Positions 36,074 through 48,934 of a DNA stretch of 64,000 bases are shown one piece after another. Made by a program: the position numbers and the translations under genes. The notes below the pieces were generated by a model, which worked only from the letters and a program-made list of their open reading frames with translations, did not search any database and was not told the origin of the DNA. Within the stretch, counting starts at the first letter, position 1. Each line of letters opens with the position of its first letter. Source of the stretch: Paragonimus westermani (taxonomy: Eukaryota > Platyhelminthes > Trematoda > Plagiorchiida > Troglotrematidae); NCBI GenBank assembly GCA_008508345.1, contig QNGE01000908.1, positions 62,001 to 126,000 of the forward strand, in the 5' to 3' direction.

Positions 36074-38899
36074 CTATACTGCTGAAGAACTTCAGACAGA
36101 GGAAGACTCGGGAGTGTTTCATAAGCGAAACATTCACACGTTTCGACATGAATTATTTCGAGCGTTCTGCAACGGACTAAAAGACGAGATAACTCTTAAT
36201 AGCACTGTGAACATTGCTCAACAGACGAGGCGTGGCAGGCGAAATATGGCAGATCACCAAATTGGAGACGGGGTTACCCCAACACTTGATGGAACATCTC
36301 AACTGCTCGGTAAGATTTGTTTAAAGCCCACAACAATTGGAGTGCAGACAACACAGGTTACCAGCTGATTCACTGATCAACGGAATATAACGAAGGGACG
36401 AGGAAGGGTAAGCAATACACCACAACACGAGGCTTCATTCACATATACAAACCATGAATAAATGTGCACGAATTGTGAGTGAATACCACGGCTGTGTTGT
36501 GGAGTAAGATTCCGCCATATAAGCGGGAGAGCAAGCGTGACATGAAAACGAACAGATTGGACGAGGGAGAAGGCGCTTTGTTAAAAAACTTCTCCCAAAA
36601 CGGTCACCAACTCAGTCTCCGTTTTATCTGACACCTGATAGCTATAATACTTTCTACCTTGTACATGTCAGCCTCTTATAAGTATGACACTTTCTAGCCT
36701 CGCTCTAATGCCACAAATTGCAGTTGGAATACCGAGAGTTGAATTAGTAATATGCACGCACCTATTATCTAATAGCATGCTTCATGTAGTAGGAAATTTA
36801 TGTAATGAATTCCAGGTACTGACGGATGCTGACAAATTTTAGCACTCATTACACCTATTGCGGACAAGTCAAACTAGGCGAACTGTAGTGGAACCCATTA
36901 TATATTTTGACATATACAAACGATATGATATATGCCAACGAAATTTTATCCACATTCTGCTGGTTTTACATTAGGACCCGGTTAAACATATTGCCATATG
37001 AATGTCTCACCAAGCACTAGGCAATTCAAATGAATCATGGACACAATTAAACCTTACGGGTGATTGTGACAGTACGGGATTTTTCAGAGTTCCTCCTGCT
37101 TTCAAGGTGTTTGTTTTATCCCTTATCATTCCTCATCACACGATTATTCATCAGGTCTATGCCCAAACTCGTGTAATGATTCTTTGAAATGACTTGCCAG
37201 AAACAGCTGGTAATTAATTTGTGCCTTTATATACAAACCTTCCAGTACGCTCCTGGTATTTTCAAGTAAGATGCAGTAAAACCCTCCAAAGACAATCCAC
37301 TGGAGACATCAAACCCGAATTCTTGTTAAAATTAGCTTGCTCACAGCGTCCGGCGTTTAACCAACATGGCTCATTGCTTGATATACTTCACACGCGTCTT
37401 CGTACGAATGGTATCACGCTTCGCAAATTCACTTTTTGACGTTATCTAACATTTTGCAGTATAAGTTTAAGGCTCGACATGGAACTGGAAATCCGGCCAG
37501 GTTAAATTGCCGACTAAATACCAGAGATTCTTCAAAGTGTACATTCTAGAAATACTTAATATCCTTCCCGTAACTTACTAAAACGTTAGCAGTCACGGCA
37601 ACTAACGTCATACTGATTGATTGGTCCGACTTCGGGTGGATTAATCCGTACTATCCCACTCAGTTAATCTCAGCCTGTACGTTGTCTGAGCAGTTCTCTC
37701 GTGTTTAACATCTGATGCCCCATATAACATGCTTCACATTAACGGCATATATGATCGTCTCGTTTGATTTACTATGCACCTTGTCTGCCTTGTAATCTAA
37801 CCGTTCCGCCTTATAAACTTAGAGTCCCTGTGGCTTAATTTTGACACACGTCGTCCTTCCAATAGACTTTGTTGCAACATCTGTTGTGTTTCTCGGTTCC
37901 GGTTCAAACGACTAAGCATGTACAAGAAGGGACGATCCAACACAACAGAACAGAAGAGAGATACAATGTGATTTTAGCATTTTTTGCTGTCATCGACCAT
38001 GTCTCATGTAGTTAGTGCTCACGTATTCCCATTAATCAACAAAAAAAGTGAAAATGTTCACTCATCTTATTATGTCTGTGATTTTCATGTCTGTGCAGTT
38101 ACATTGACAAATTGTTCTCACAGATGGCCGATCGGTTTCAATTGATATATGCACAGCTTACGCGAGTAGCAACAGGAAATAGTATGTTCTATCCAAAACA
38201 TCAGTGACCAGGTCTATCTAAACCCTAAGGCGTCATGCCACTGAGAACGTGATAGTTCTGCTCGCCCTCCGTTGACTCATCGCGAACAAGATATATTCAT
38301 TTGTGCACTATGTCAGCAAACGCTGCGTCTGTGTGTCTACCTTACCAGTTCATGCTATTCTCTAGCTGTTCGTTCTTCCGTAAATTACATGATAGACGAA
38401 ACTGCTGAGTAAACCCTGGGCATCAAGGTGTATATTACTGCCGTCAGTAGTGTTAAATTTATCCCTGTTCTCGTGGCTTTGTTATTTTGCAGATGTGCCA
38501 TGCTCCAAAAAGTTAATTCCGTTTTTCGTTTAAACATACCGGCTGTTGTCAGATTTTTGGTTGCGTGGATGAGTAGATAAAGTGTTTCGGGCTAGACAAA
38601 CGCGTTTCATTCAATAAGTAGATACCATTTTGTACTTAAGCCAAAAAAATTTTTAACAAGCATCTTTATGTACGTTGACAAGGCTAAGTTCAATGGAATG
38701 CAGTGCATTATTGAAAACTGTACAGCAGTTGACCTCTTCACTCTCCGATTACGAATGAAAAAAGAGCTGAGCCGCGCAATTTAATTGTGAAAATAACCAG
38801 CGAAGTTAGCTGCAAAATTTTACGAGGCTCAGTGTACACGCTCATGTACCTGTAATAAAATGTATTCGTTTACAGAGCATCAAGTTTAACTCAACTCAC

Positions 38900-39134
38900 C
38901 CCGTACTCGGCTCACATGAGCGTACACACAGTGTGTCGCGTTAGCTTGCTCAGTCTGGAGAACACGCTCAGCTTGGTTAATGCACGCCATGCAGTTCCGA
39001 CGGTACCCATCACATGAAGATTCTGTTTCATCCACTAGCCTCTCCTTGGTGGTCTCGCCAAATAATTCGCTTACAAGCGGCGTATTGCGGGTGCAATAAA
39101 ATGAGTTTGGATCATCAGGAAGAGGCGCAGCACG
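38900..39134 (-). CDS. Cys-containing exon of the minus-strand modular gene
   Basis: A good acceptor (TGATCGTTATTCACCTGTATCAG) is followed by a 235-base block that is open for 78 codons and ends at CGGG/GTGAGT. It is entered in phase 0 and left in phase 1. G+C is well above the flanks. The peptide is hydrophilic, with five cysteines (FYCTRN, SSCDGYRRNCMACINQ, HCVYAH) and one sequon (NAT), which suggests a secreted or surface protein. The upstream sequence in the same frame is open and hydrophobic (FFVLIVIHLYQ). It could be read as a signal peptide if the exon extended upstream, but the acceptor makes an internal exon more likely. No family was recognised. Confidence 0.5.
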
Positions 39135-41511
39135 CTGATACAGGTGAATAACGATCAGTACAAAAAAAATTTGGTGAGTCGTAATACAACTTGGACAAAA
39201 ATGACGCGTGTATTTGTGGTTGGTAACAATATGCATACAATACTTTTATGGGTTCACATCAGTTATCTGTACGGGGATGAAGAACCTTGAACAACCCACA
39301 GCGGAAATATTGAGATATAGGCGATAATATGATACCGATTAAGCTTTAACAAATAAGTCACCGGATTTTCTCTTCACAATGTAGCAACCTAAGATGTTTA
39401 ACTACGTCTCCGGTTGCTTCAAAGTTGCCTTATCTCAAGAGTAACTAAAACCAGTTCGTTCGTTTTATCGATTCCGTTAGTAGTCGGAAAACGAGCAAAA
39501 CTTTAGAAATCAATAAACGATACGTAAGACAATTAAGTAGCTAGCACAAGCGAGCTCGCATATACAAGACAATGCAGTCTTGTTAGATCAAGAGATTCAC
39601 CAACTCTCCAGAGAAGTTGCGTGCTTGATGAATTAAATGTCTTTTTCATGAAGCACTCCGATTAGCAATTTTAAAAAATGCTTATTTTCGAAATGTCCCG
39701 GCTGAACCACATCCGTAACCCCATGAACCATCCGAGCGTGGAAATAGACAAATTCTTCCTGCCGACGAAATTGTCACCTCAAAATCTATGTTGTAAAACA
39801 ATGTGGAAAATAGATAGATTCGTTTTATAACGTGGTGTCTGTTGAACGTAACGCCGTAAAAGAGTATACCTAGTTGCACTCACATCACACTGACCTCCAG
39901 ATTCGTCTGATATTTTGTAGTTGCACGCCGTTATCAACAATTGAATAACAGTTAAATCGTCACCTAATAATTTATATTAACTATACAACCGATCATTTCC
40001 TCTATTCCGTGTTAGTAAAAGTTGATGAGGCTGTTGATATATATATATACTACACAGCACTACAAATTCAGATCTCCAGTAAATATGTAACTGATCATAT
40101 ATTTCGAAGATGTAAAAACGCAGTCTGTAATCAAAATTCGCTTAATTACCTACATGCAAGTCTCAGGTAACTGCCCCTCTTTTCGATAATTTACTTCCAG
40201 TTGAGCACTGGTAGATACGCTGATCATGTGCTTCTCAAACTTTGACAACTTGATGACTAATATTTGTGATTATCATTTCTGAAATGTTTCCCAACCGTTG
40301 TACTTTTTCTGTAAAATATAAATATATTCCATGAGGCGTTAGTATGAAGGTTATCTAACTTCGCTCATCAAAGGTTGGCTGTTGCCTAAGAATGAATATG
40401 TTTCATATGCAAAACGTCCAGCTGTGTACAGAACCCAGAAGAATATTATCACGGACATGTGTTTTTTAATTAACTATAATGCCGTTTATAACACCTTCGA
40501 CTGTGAATAGTTGTTAATATGTGATCACAAATTAACAGATCAGTCCAAGTGAACGGTCCTGTTGACGAATTCCTGGATGTCCACCAAAACGAGCCATCAG
40601 GTTACACTTGTCCACAGTAGTGGGATTTGAACAAAATTAACCTAGACTGAACACTTGTAATCACGATGATCGGCTGTTCCAGTTTGAACCGAGTCCAAAT
40701 TCTGCGTCATCTTATGAGCTGCCAAATAATTATTTCATCCACTAATTTTTATGCAGTAATTTACGTCATACTGATTGAAAGTTGTGAATAGTTGGATGTC
40801 CCTAATGTATACCGCACTAGGCCCTAAAAATAATTTTGCTAATAACCTAAACACTTTTGAAGTTGTTTTATTCAGAGTCCAAAATTTCCACTTCATGGAT
40901 TACAAAAACGTATTATTGCATAGATAAATGCCTGTCCACAGCGTTGAGTTTCACACGATCAACTGAGTGAAGATCGTTTTTTTGTACGGCTTCTCATGTG
41001 CTCTTTACTTCAAATTTCAAAACAAATTGACTCTCGAAGTTTACGACAGCCTGGCAAGTGAGAATAAATTTTTGAATAGACTGAAGGTCATTCCGAACAT
41101 TGAGGCAGTTCGTGCCGATCTTTTAAACAGTGCCTAGTTGATCCTTTTTACGATGTTTAAAGCTTACATTATCGTTTCGCACCAAATTACTTTGTAGGAA
41201 GTTTACGCAGGTCACAAAGTTCGAAAGCAACGTATGCAAAAACAAAAATCAGTAGTTTGTGAATCTACGCTAATTGGTTCAAATCACAAATAGACATTAC
41301 AAACAGCCTGTTTGCTCGTCATTTATTCGGGAAAAAAATAATCCGTTTTTTCCACGAGCCTTATAAAACAAACTAAGCATGCTTTAGTTCTTTGATTTTT
41401 GGTGTATTAAGTTGCAAGAATTTTTAAAAATTTGTACTGTTCCACTGTAGCTTACTAAAACTGCACAGGTGTCCACCACTTTCACGGGTTTCACGTGTTT
41501 CCGCCTGTTAG

Positions 41512-41816
41512 TGTCAAGCCGTGACCGTCAGTCGCTTAGTAGTTTACCAGAACTGTTTCGCGAATGTATTTTATTTAAGCAGACAGTGAGTGCACGAAGA
41601 AAACCTTTGTTTTGATATGTTTTGATATGAAATTGTTACGAAAAGTGAATGCCTTGTTATTGTAAGACTACACGAATATAAGTGGTTGTTTTCTAATTCC
41701 TCCGGTGTGTTAATTTTCAGATATTCTCAACGGCTCTCAGTGTGTGAACAACCTTTTACTTCCAATTGTCGCTTGGACGCCATTTCTAAACAGTATTTCA
41801 TTCAGGAAAGACCTTG
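41512..41816 (+). CDS. Two exons joined in phase across a 135-base intron
   Basis: The exon 41512-41585 follows TTTCCGCCTGTTAG, is open in phase 0 and ends at GACA/GTGAGT in phase 2. The intron 41586-41720 ends in a clear acceptor (CCGGTGTGTTAATTTTCAG). The exon 41721-41816 takes up the same frame, is open and ends at CTTG/GTACGT. Together they encode 56 residues with four cysteines (CQAVTV, QNCFAN, SVCEQP, SNCRLD), probably part of a small disulphide-bonded or extracellular region. No next exon could be joined: most nearby acceptors would create a stop. The family is unknown. Confidence 0.35.
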
Positions 41817-43999
41817 GTACGTTTGCCCAATTTTTGTTGACTTCGTAACACGAGACAGGCTAACTTCATACTCTGTGTCAGAAAAGCAGTGGCGGTGCTG
41901 TAGTTGAAAATAGACATAGCAAGCCAAATTTTGGTGTCTGTTCTGTTTGTTGATTTGTCCTGAATAATATTCCTTTCCAAAAATATGGGGCATTTTAAAC
42001 TCTTCAGATTTCAAACTCCATTCTGTACCACTGGTTGTTCCAAAAACAATTGATTCCCGACTAGCGCCACTTTTCTTCTGGCTTGCAATCGTCTTAAATT
42101 ACAGCACCGTTGACATATTCATACATATTGTTTTACTCTAAATTATTCTGCCTATATAGCTCGTTCAGGTGAAACAAGATTTACTGCTGTTCAGTTTCAA
42201 CCATCGGTTAGCTTTACCTGTTTCATATGGCACTATTTTTTAAAAGGTAAACTATTTTAGTAAATCAAGTCGTTGGAAATAATATTTACTATAAGTAAGC
42301 TATCCTGAGCTTGAAATTTTCATGCAGGATCTTGTTGTCAGCTAGTGGAAGTATGCACGCTTTCTCTGCCACTATCCCCTAATTACCTACTGTGTGGGAA
42401 ACAAAGCTGTAATCAAACAACTGTCTTTGTTGGGGCCCAGAAACATGAGAACTCAAGAAAAGATAACTAAATGTTGTTTCGCATCGAAATTGCATATGAT
42501 TCGGCAAATAAGAAAACGTGAATGCGAATAGTTAAATTGTTGACGCATTTCAGTTCAGATTATATAACATTTCACGAAAGCAGTAACACAGTTTTCGTTT
42601 CTAACTAACTTAAAATTTAGCACACCCCAGCGCAAACTTGATTATGTTAACTTTTGTGGTAATACGAGGTATAGCGTAGCATATCCATAATGCTGTGTAC
42701 AATAGACTCACCGCCTCTGTTGGTAACATTGGCGTGTGAGATGTGTGAAGTCATGTCAATAAATTTTTTCGTCTGCATACCACACCACTGGCCGTTTACC
42801 GATGTTTACAAATGATAGCGCACTTCTGACTTAACTAACATGTAAATTTTGCTTAATCGCTAACTCCTTTCTTGCTAGTGTCAAAGCTTATGCATCTCGG
42901 AACAGCATCAAACAATTTACACGGGTTTCATAATTTTAGTGAACATCCATGGCAAAGGGAATGTGATGGAAATGATAGATGAAAACAGCGACCGCCTTTT
43001 GAGGTTTATAGCCCTCATTACTGATTACACTTAAGTAGTCGGACATAGAAGCACTTTATTTGGGTCGCCCCCAACTGTCACCGCGGTGCACAGTGATACC
43101 AGTTGTGACAAGTCTTTTGAGTCTCGTACAGCTGTGTACAACTATTGGGGCTTCGTAAAAAGCACTGAATAGTTTTAATGTCGAGAGTTGGTATCACTTT
43201 CTTATATTGTATAATGTTAGTGGGCATTTGTGGTACCTTTTATGGTTACCTTGCGAAATAATCCTCTAATATGTAACGATTATTTGAATGAACGAGGTGA
43301 CTGCCTAATTTCTATTCGTTTTATTTAACAAAGGTTCCAAAGTGATGTCAACTGTGTTGATTTTCACGAACACGGTTCTTGTGCGATTTGTTCCTATGTT
43401 GCAATAGCTGTGTGCAAACCGTCAATCAATCCCGCTGAAAAAATAAACGCCAGCAACGTGATTACGACCACGTGAATACCCTTCGGCTGACCCACGATTT
43501 ACTAATCCATATGTTATCGTATCACCACTGAAATGATGTCTTGAACCATCTCAAAAGATACAACGTTGCACATCCGATTCGTTTCGTTTTATGACTACCT
43601 CGGAAAAATGTGTGGTCGATTTTCAAACTAGGAAACGTTTAACTTTCACTTGGCAGAGAGGTGGATATTTTTGATGATAATCTTACTACAGTTTTCGACC
43701 TGTTGTTTTGTTCCTGGTTGCTTTTTGGTAAAAATAAATCAAATTTGCACAGGAAAGTGGGCGTGAAATTTGACTCTGTGTAATCAAAAAATGTGACAAC
43801 ATGATCAGCGATCAAGCACTAACGGTGAATATTAAACCGTTTCCAAATATTTGTGAACGATTAGCAGTATAAATTACGAAAATCAAAGAAAAGCCGCAGT
43901 GGGTAGAATGCACTGCCACACCTATCTTTTATTCAACTTTGCCACGTGCATTGTTGCCGAGGTGCTAAAAGCCATATCATTTCGTTAATGTTGACTAAT
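41817..43999. other. No supported gene
   Basis: AT-rich sequence with several acceptor-like pyrimidine tracts (for example ending at 42108) that cannot be joined in frame to the exon at 41721-41816. Confidence 0.4.
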
Positions 44000-44219
44000 T
44001 TCATCTGATAGGAATAAACGATGGTGGACATAACACCGACCTTGTAGCTTGGACCACACTGCATAAGCCCATTTTCCTTCACTTCAATGAGAGTGCGTTG
44101 CACCTCCACCCTGAATCTCCCTTCATTTCCCTCGACGTATTACTTTTTACTCAAACTGACCTAATTCGACCTTGTTTTATGACATCTGCCATGTTGATCA
44201 AACTGATATTTCTCTAATA
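44000..44219. other. Coding-like block open on both strands
   Basis: On the plus strand the frame from about 44012 to a TAA at 44217 reads as a plausible hydrophobic protein (VAWTTLHKPIFLHFNESALH, then SLDVLLFTQTDLIRP). On the minus strand the complementary bases are open for some 65 codons (RFRVEVQRTLIEVKENGLM, then GPSYKVGVMSTIVYSY). G+C is higher than in the flanks. No convincing acceptor-donor pair flanks either reading, so strand and exon limits are unresolved. Confidence 0.25.
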
Positions 44220-45835
44220 CATGCTGGTTTTGCATACACGAAGTTGTGAAATTTGATCGCAAAATATGAGATTCTAAGTGGTGCAGAAGAAGTGGCAGGT
44301 ATGTGCATTACATTAAAAATGTTTGTATGACAGTTAACAACTAAGAAACCCAAAAGTACACAATTCAATCGCGTTTACATTACGATGTTCACAATCACGG
44401 ATATTATACCTGGCGTCTTCAATTCGCCATTTGGTATTAGACATAACCTAAAACAAAATACAACCGCTACAAAGTCCACATTTATACGAAGTCTCTGGCC
44501 ACATATGAATGAAGTTCATTTTGGACGATAACAACCGTATTGCTGAATCGTACAAAGCGTCAGTGATGCCAGTTTGACTAGATTCTAGGCAGAAGAAAAC
44601 AATTAATGATTCATTAGATTTTCCTAGTTAGTCAGTGAGTACTTTCAAAGCAAACAATCAGTCTGAATGAGTAAATTGTCAATGACAATCTACAAGAGTG
44701 GTAATGCGCCTGCTTTCTGGATGATTGGGTAATCGGAGCACTTCTCTGTGAAAAATGTGGTTCATAGTTCGCCCTTGAGCGTAAGCATGCTCAATTCGAG
44801 TATTACACAAGTAGTTAAATTAATATATTACCTTTCAACCTTATGAAAAGTGAACAGGCTGAATTTAACTACGTAAAGCATGAGTTTCACAAATGAATTA
44901 GAATGAATGGAAATTGACGGAATTCGGATGAAACAGCCCGCAATATTCGGCTCATTAGCGTCTATGAGGTGTATAATTTGTACCTTCTCTGCTTAAACAT
45001 GTCGTATATTGAAAGATATTCAGTAGCTGACTAGCTACACAAGAGGAGTGATTTAAGCAATATGCTGCTTTTCCGACTGTTGAGAAGCGAAAATGTACCA
45101 ACCACACAGTGAGATCTTAAATAGGAAACCAGAATCCCTGTTTCGAAAATTGTGTGGATGAGACTAGCATAATCCCGGGATACCCATGACCGACAGTGAG
45201 GTAAGCTAAGTGACGGTAACTGGTGTTACCTCATACTCCGGTTAACCATGTTAGTAAAACGTGCTATTGAGAAAGTGGCTTATTTCTAATACGGAAATTT
45301 AGGCACTTAGAAATGTTAGTGAATGAGTACAGGTTAATTACAGGGTTGAGCGACAAACTCTAGCGGAATAGTTAGTAAGCATCGTTCAGGATTAACAAAA
45401 CACACCTATCCCGTTTTTGGTGCGTTGTTATTAAGTGAGTGTACAAAATTAAAAGCGTCATAAATCGAAGGATTGCAAGCCCTACCAGCTTTATTTTCGG
45501 TTGGAGTGCTGACTGTTACGAACGGTTCTTCCAGGTTTTAAATTCGTCTGCAAGTTTTCACACTGAATAACTCAGTCTGTTAATGAGTTGTATGAGAGCC
45601 TTCGTTAAAGCAAGTTGAACAACATCCACAAATGATCTCAGTCTTGGTACCGATATGAACTTTTCAATAAGCCTTGTTAAAAATTATGCTGTGGTTATCT
45701 CACGTTAGAGCTCGATAATTGGGCATAATTTTTCAAAGACCGGAATTAAGTATGGAGGCAAATGGGCGCCACTCATAAGTGAAAATGGTTGACCGTTTTT
45801 ATGTGGCAGTTTGGCAGCCTCTGGTGTGAAAAGGG

Positions 45836-45905
45836 GTCTCAGTGGTTAGCACGAATGTACAACAGATAAGTGGCCGAAGTTTCGCTATTGGCTTTGGAGA
45901 AGGGA
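45836..45905 (+). repeat. tRNA-like head of a dispersed repeat
   Basis: The segment starts GGGGTCTCAGTGGTTAGCAC, which resembles the 5' half of a tRNA including an A-box. AAGTTTCGCTA stands in the place of a B box. It runs into AGCTGATGAGCTTTAAAAAT, which resembles ACTGATGAGCCTTAACAAAA at 51012. This supports membership of a repeat family rather than a tRNA gene. Confidence 0.4.
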
Positions 45906-46619
45906 TTCATAGCTGATGAGCTTTAAAAATGGGGTACCTCAAGGTTGGCCCATTTTTCCAGAAGGACAGATTGAGGAATTAGTTGAAACAAAAGAAAATT
46001 AGTTATACATGAGTGACTTTCACGTTTTATTATTTGAGTCGATTTTTTTATCTGTAAGTTCGTTTTCCAGTAAAAACTGACCACTAATCATGTACTAGTA
46101 AACTATTCACATAATATTAACTTCGTTAGGTTCAAGCCACACAGTTCAACAAGGAGAAACAGTGAAAGTAGCCACTCTTTTCTGTTGAGGTTGACTACAC
46201 CTAGCATCATTCTATACCTGTGTCACGTTAATGAAAATAATCAGGAATGACTTTCGAACTTTTCGCTCTTGAAGTTCTTAGTATTTGTTTGATTGAACTG
46301 TAGGTATGTGACACTTATCTCAAACCTTATAAACCGGTATAAGAATGGGGTGGATGTTTACTGCATTTAAGTGCTCACTTTTCCGTGTCAGTGCCTTTGT
46401 TGTTTCCCCAGTGATCTTATTTGTGATTTGTTGAGCATGAAATCCGGTTTTTGGTTATTGCTGGTTGAATTGCCAAACAATCCCTTTTCAGCGTTACCCA
46501 GTTCATTTGTTCCGAATAAAAATTTCCAAGTCGATGTGTGCTTTGCTTGCCGGACGAATTTAGCTTTCAAGTGTTGTGTTTGTGGGTTGCCAAATAGTTG
46601 CAACTCCTGACCGACTTAC

Positions 46620-46671
46620 TTCTGACACGTCCTAAATCACCTGCATCCTCAGAACCGTTTCTCCGGTATGC
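46620..46671 (-). CDS. 52-base exon candidate
   Basis: An acceptor (AAGCAACGTTTTTCCGCAACAG) precedes 52 bases that read AYRRNGSEDAGDLGRVR in phase 0 and leave in phase 1 at CAGAA/GTAAGT, a strong donor. The peptide is polar and charged. It is isolated: no minus-strand exon within several kilobases could be joined by eye. Its phase-1 end would fit the phase-1 entry common among the exons further along the same strand. Confidence 0.35.
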
Positions 46672-48891
46672 CTGTTGCGGAAAAACGTTGCTTGTGAATG
46701 AAACATTCACGGACAAGTGAACTGTAAGACGCAGTCAACTGTCTGACGTGTTCGGTGAAATTGACGTTGGTAATTAGGAAACATTCTAAAAGCTGCACAT
46801 TGTGAACTAAACTTTACAAAACTGTCCCACATATATCTTCCGCAGCGGTTGTTTACTATAAAATGACTGGTTTATTCTAGTCCTTCTGAGTATGTCAACT
46901 AGGAGTGTCCATTGTAAGAAGGATTTTTTCTGTTACTGATGAGTGGTTCTGGAACAGTTTGATATCATGATGATACTCACCCAAATTGGATCGCACCCTG
47001 TTTCAAAAAGACTAACTAGATAAGAGTCTAACTGTTGTTACAACTCGTTAGTAGTGCAATCAGCCCTATGCTGATTTCCCCACAGTTGCCGCTTAGTTTC
47101 TCTTCAACACAGGTTGGCCATATACATGACGCAATTTTGCACAACTTATGAAATGTTCAAGCAGCTCATATGACAGTCAGACGGTAGTTTGAACAGCAGA
47201 ATTCGCGAAAACAGTTTGCAAAATTTTGGAGCAATAATGATTTTGTTGATTTTAATGTTAAGTATGATCTGTTTGCTACAAATAGACTAATGTGTTTATT
47301 TCCCATTCACATTTCACCGGTCTGAACATTAACACCGGCTTACACTCTAACCAGTCACCTTAAGCAGTGCTTATACAAGAAGTCCCTTGGTTATATTTTT
47401 TTGTGGTCCAGCACCAATAAGTTGTATTCCTAGCCTCACTTGAATGACTCACTAGGAGATAATCAGTAAACTGTATGTTCAGCATACGCCAGTCAGCAGG
47501 CTGACTCACTAGAGTACTGTGTAGCTGAAGAACGTGACGGTAAGCAACAAGTGCACTGAAATAGTACACCATACCGCACAGTTGAAAAATCGCTCAACAT
47601 AGTCAATCCATGGTAGTAAACGATATTCCGTTGTGAATGTCAATATGACCTTAATCGCGGTTTGATGAGTGACCGTATGGCCAACAGTCTAACTCGTTTG
47701 GTTAAAAAAACGGATTTGTCTAGGTAAAGAGGAGGCAGCATTAGTGTGACATAACTCGTTCGTTCCAGCTTGACTGCCTCTTGCCTCTGGTAGGTCAAAC
47801 GATGTACACATAAGTGCTACTGGGAAGACTCTTCGGAACTTGATTCACTAATTTGCTCTAGCAAATAGTGCAGTTAAAGCAATGATGTAAAAATACTTGG
47901 CCAAATGTCACGCAGTTGAGTGTAAAATGATTGCACCATTAACAAATTAGAGCTAATACAGCGAGTAGCTTCTACCAAGGTTTGAATACACAACGTTTCC
48001 TAAATTATTTTTTTTTTCTATCGAAAGTGGCTGCAGCCTGACGTGAGAAATCCCTTACTATTCAATGCGGTTGGTCTTACAGGTGGTTACCAATTTTAGT
48101 TTAAAGTGTCAAACATAGCGTCCAGTTAATTAGTATCGCTTCCTTTCAATAAGTCTTAGAGGTAACGGTAACCTGGTTATTGGAATATCAATTTTGGAGT
48201 ACGTAGATAGACAAGCATGTAGCTTTAATCATTCAGCCACGGGAAAGAAAATTTTTTAACTATTCTCAAGAATCTTAACAGAAACCACCTAGTAATTTTG
48301 TCTGTCCTCAAAGATCACGTGTAAGACAATGGTTTAGATCAACATAGTACGCAGAGTTTATTATTTATATTAGGTAAGTCTTCAAAAACTATAGTTGAAA
48401 CCATTTTATTATTTAAACTGCTCAGTCGGCAGCATGAGATATATGTCAGCTATGAAGCGCTCCATTTAAGAACCAACGGGGTTTCAACTGAACTGTAGTA
48501 GACAGCTTGCGGTGTATTAACTCAACTGTGAGACCATAAAGGTAGTTTGACAGTTTGGTAGTTTCGCACTGGGGATGAACTACTTTCTACCAACTATTTT
48601 ATCTGGCTAAGTGAAAGTGTAGCGTTGAGTCACCAAGGGCATCCACCAACTAACCTCTTTTAATACCCTGAGGATGACAGTAGTTTTCTGGTTATTGACC
48701 GTGTAGATTTTCTTCCATTGCATATCCGGCTAAATTGAGTGAGAACCAATTTGTTCCGTTTCCTCCAAGCCATGCATGGATAAACTGGAACGGCAAACAT
48801 TTGGACCGATTTGATGTGACGTTTCTTACGTTTTTGAAGGTGTTTTTGACATTATTACAGTTGAGTTGATTCGATCAGTTAAATTACACCA

Positions 48892-48934
48892 AACTGTGAA
48901 AAACCTGGACTTCGGCTAACTTCAAACGAGCGAC
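48892..48934 (-). repeat. Second copy of the SINE-like tail
   Basis: These 43 bases match 22864-22906 at about 34 positions (AACTGTGAAAA, CTTCGGCTA, GAGCGAC conserved). In this copy the tRNA-like head is not recognisable beyond the match. Confidence 0.5.

Noticed and set aside
39682..39879. Minus-strand frame containing LFPRSDGSWGYGCGSAG after an acceptor-like ACAACATAG
   Set aside because: No adequate donor before the stop, and no poly(A) signal to make it a final exon.
40600..40640. B-box-like GTTCAAATCC on the minus strand
   Set aside because: No A box or tRNA-like fold was found with it. A single 10-base match is not enough.
44693..44775. Possible tRNA-like segment (GTGGTAATGCGCCTGCTTTC)
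   Set aside because: No B box at the expected distance and no stem pairing at the ends.
45157..45189. 33-base plus-strand block reading HNPGIPMTDSE before GAG/GTAAGC
   Set aside because: The acceptor context (GGATGAGACTAG) is purine-rich, so splicing there is unlikely.
46388..46603. Minus-strand frame with three FG motifs (LFGN, LFGT, LFGN), suggestive of an FG nucleoporin
   Set aside because: No convincing acceptor, a stop just before any good donor, and the complementary strand is also open (with CxxC pairs). Three FG dipeptides in 70 residues is too little.
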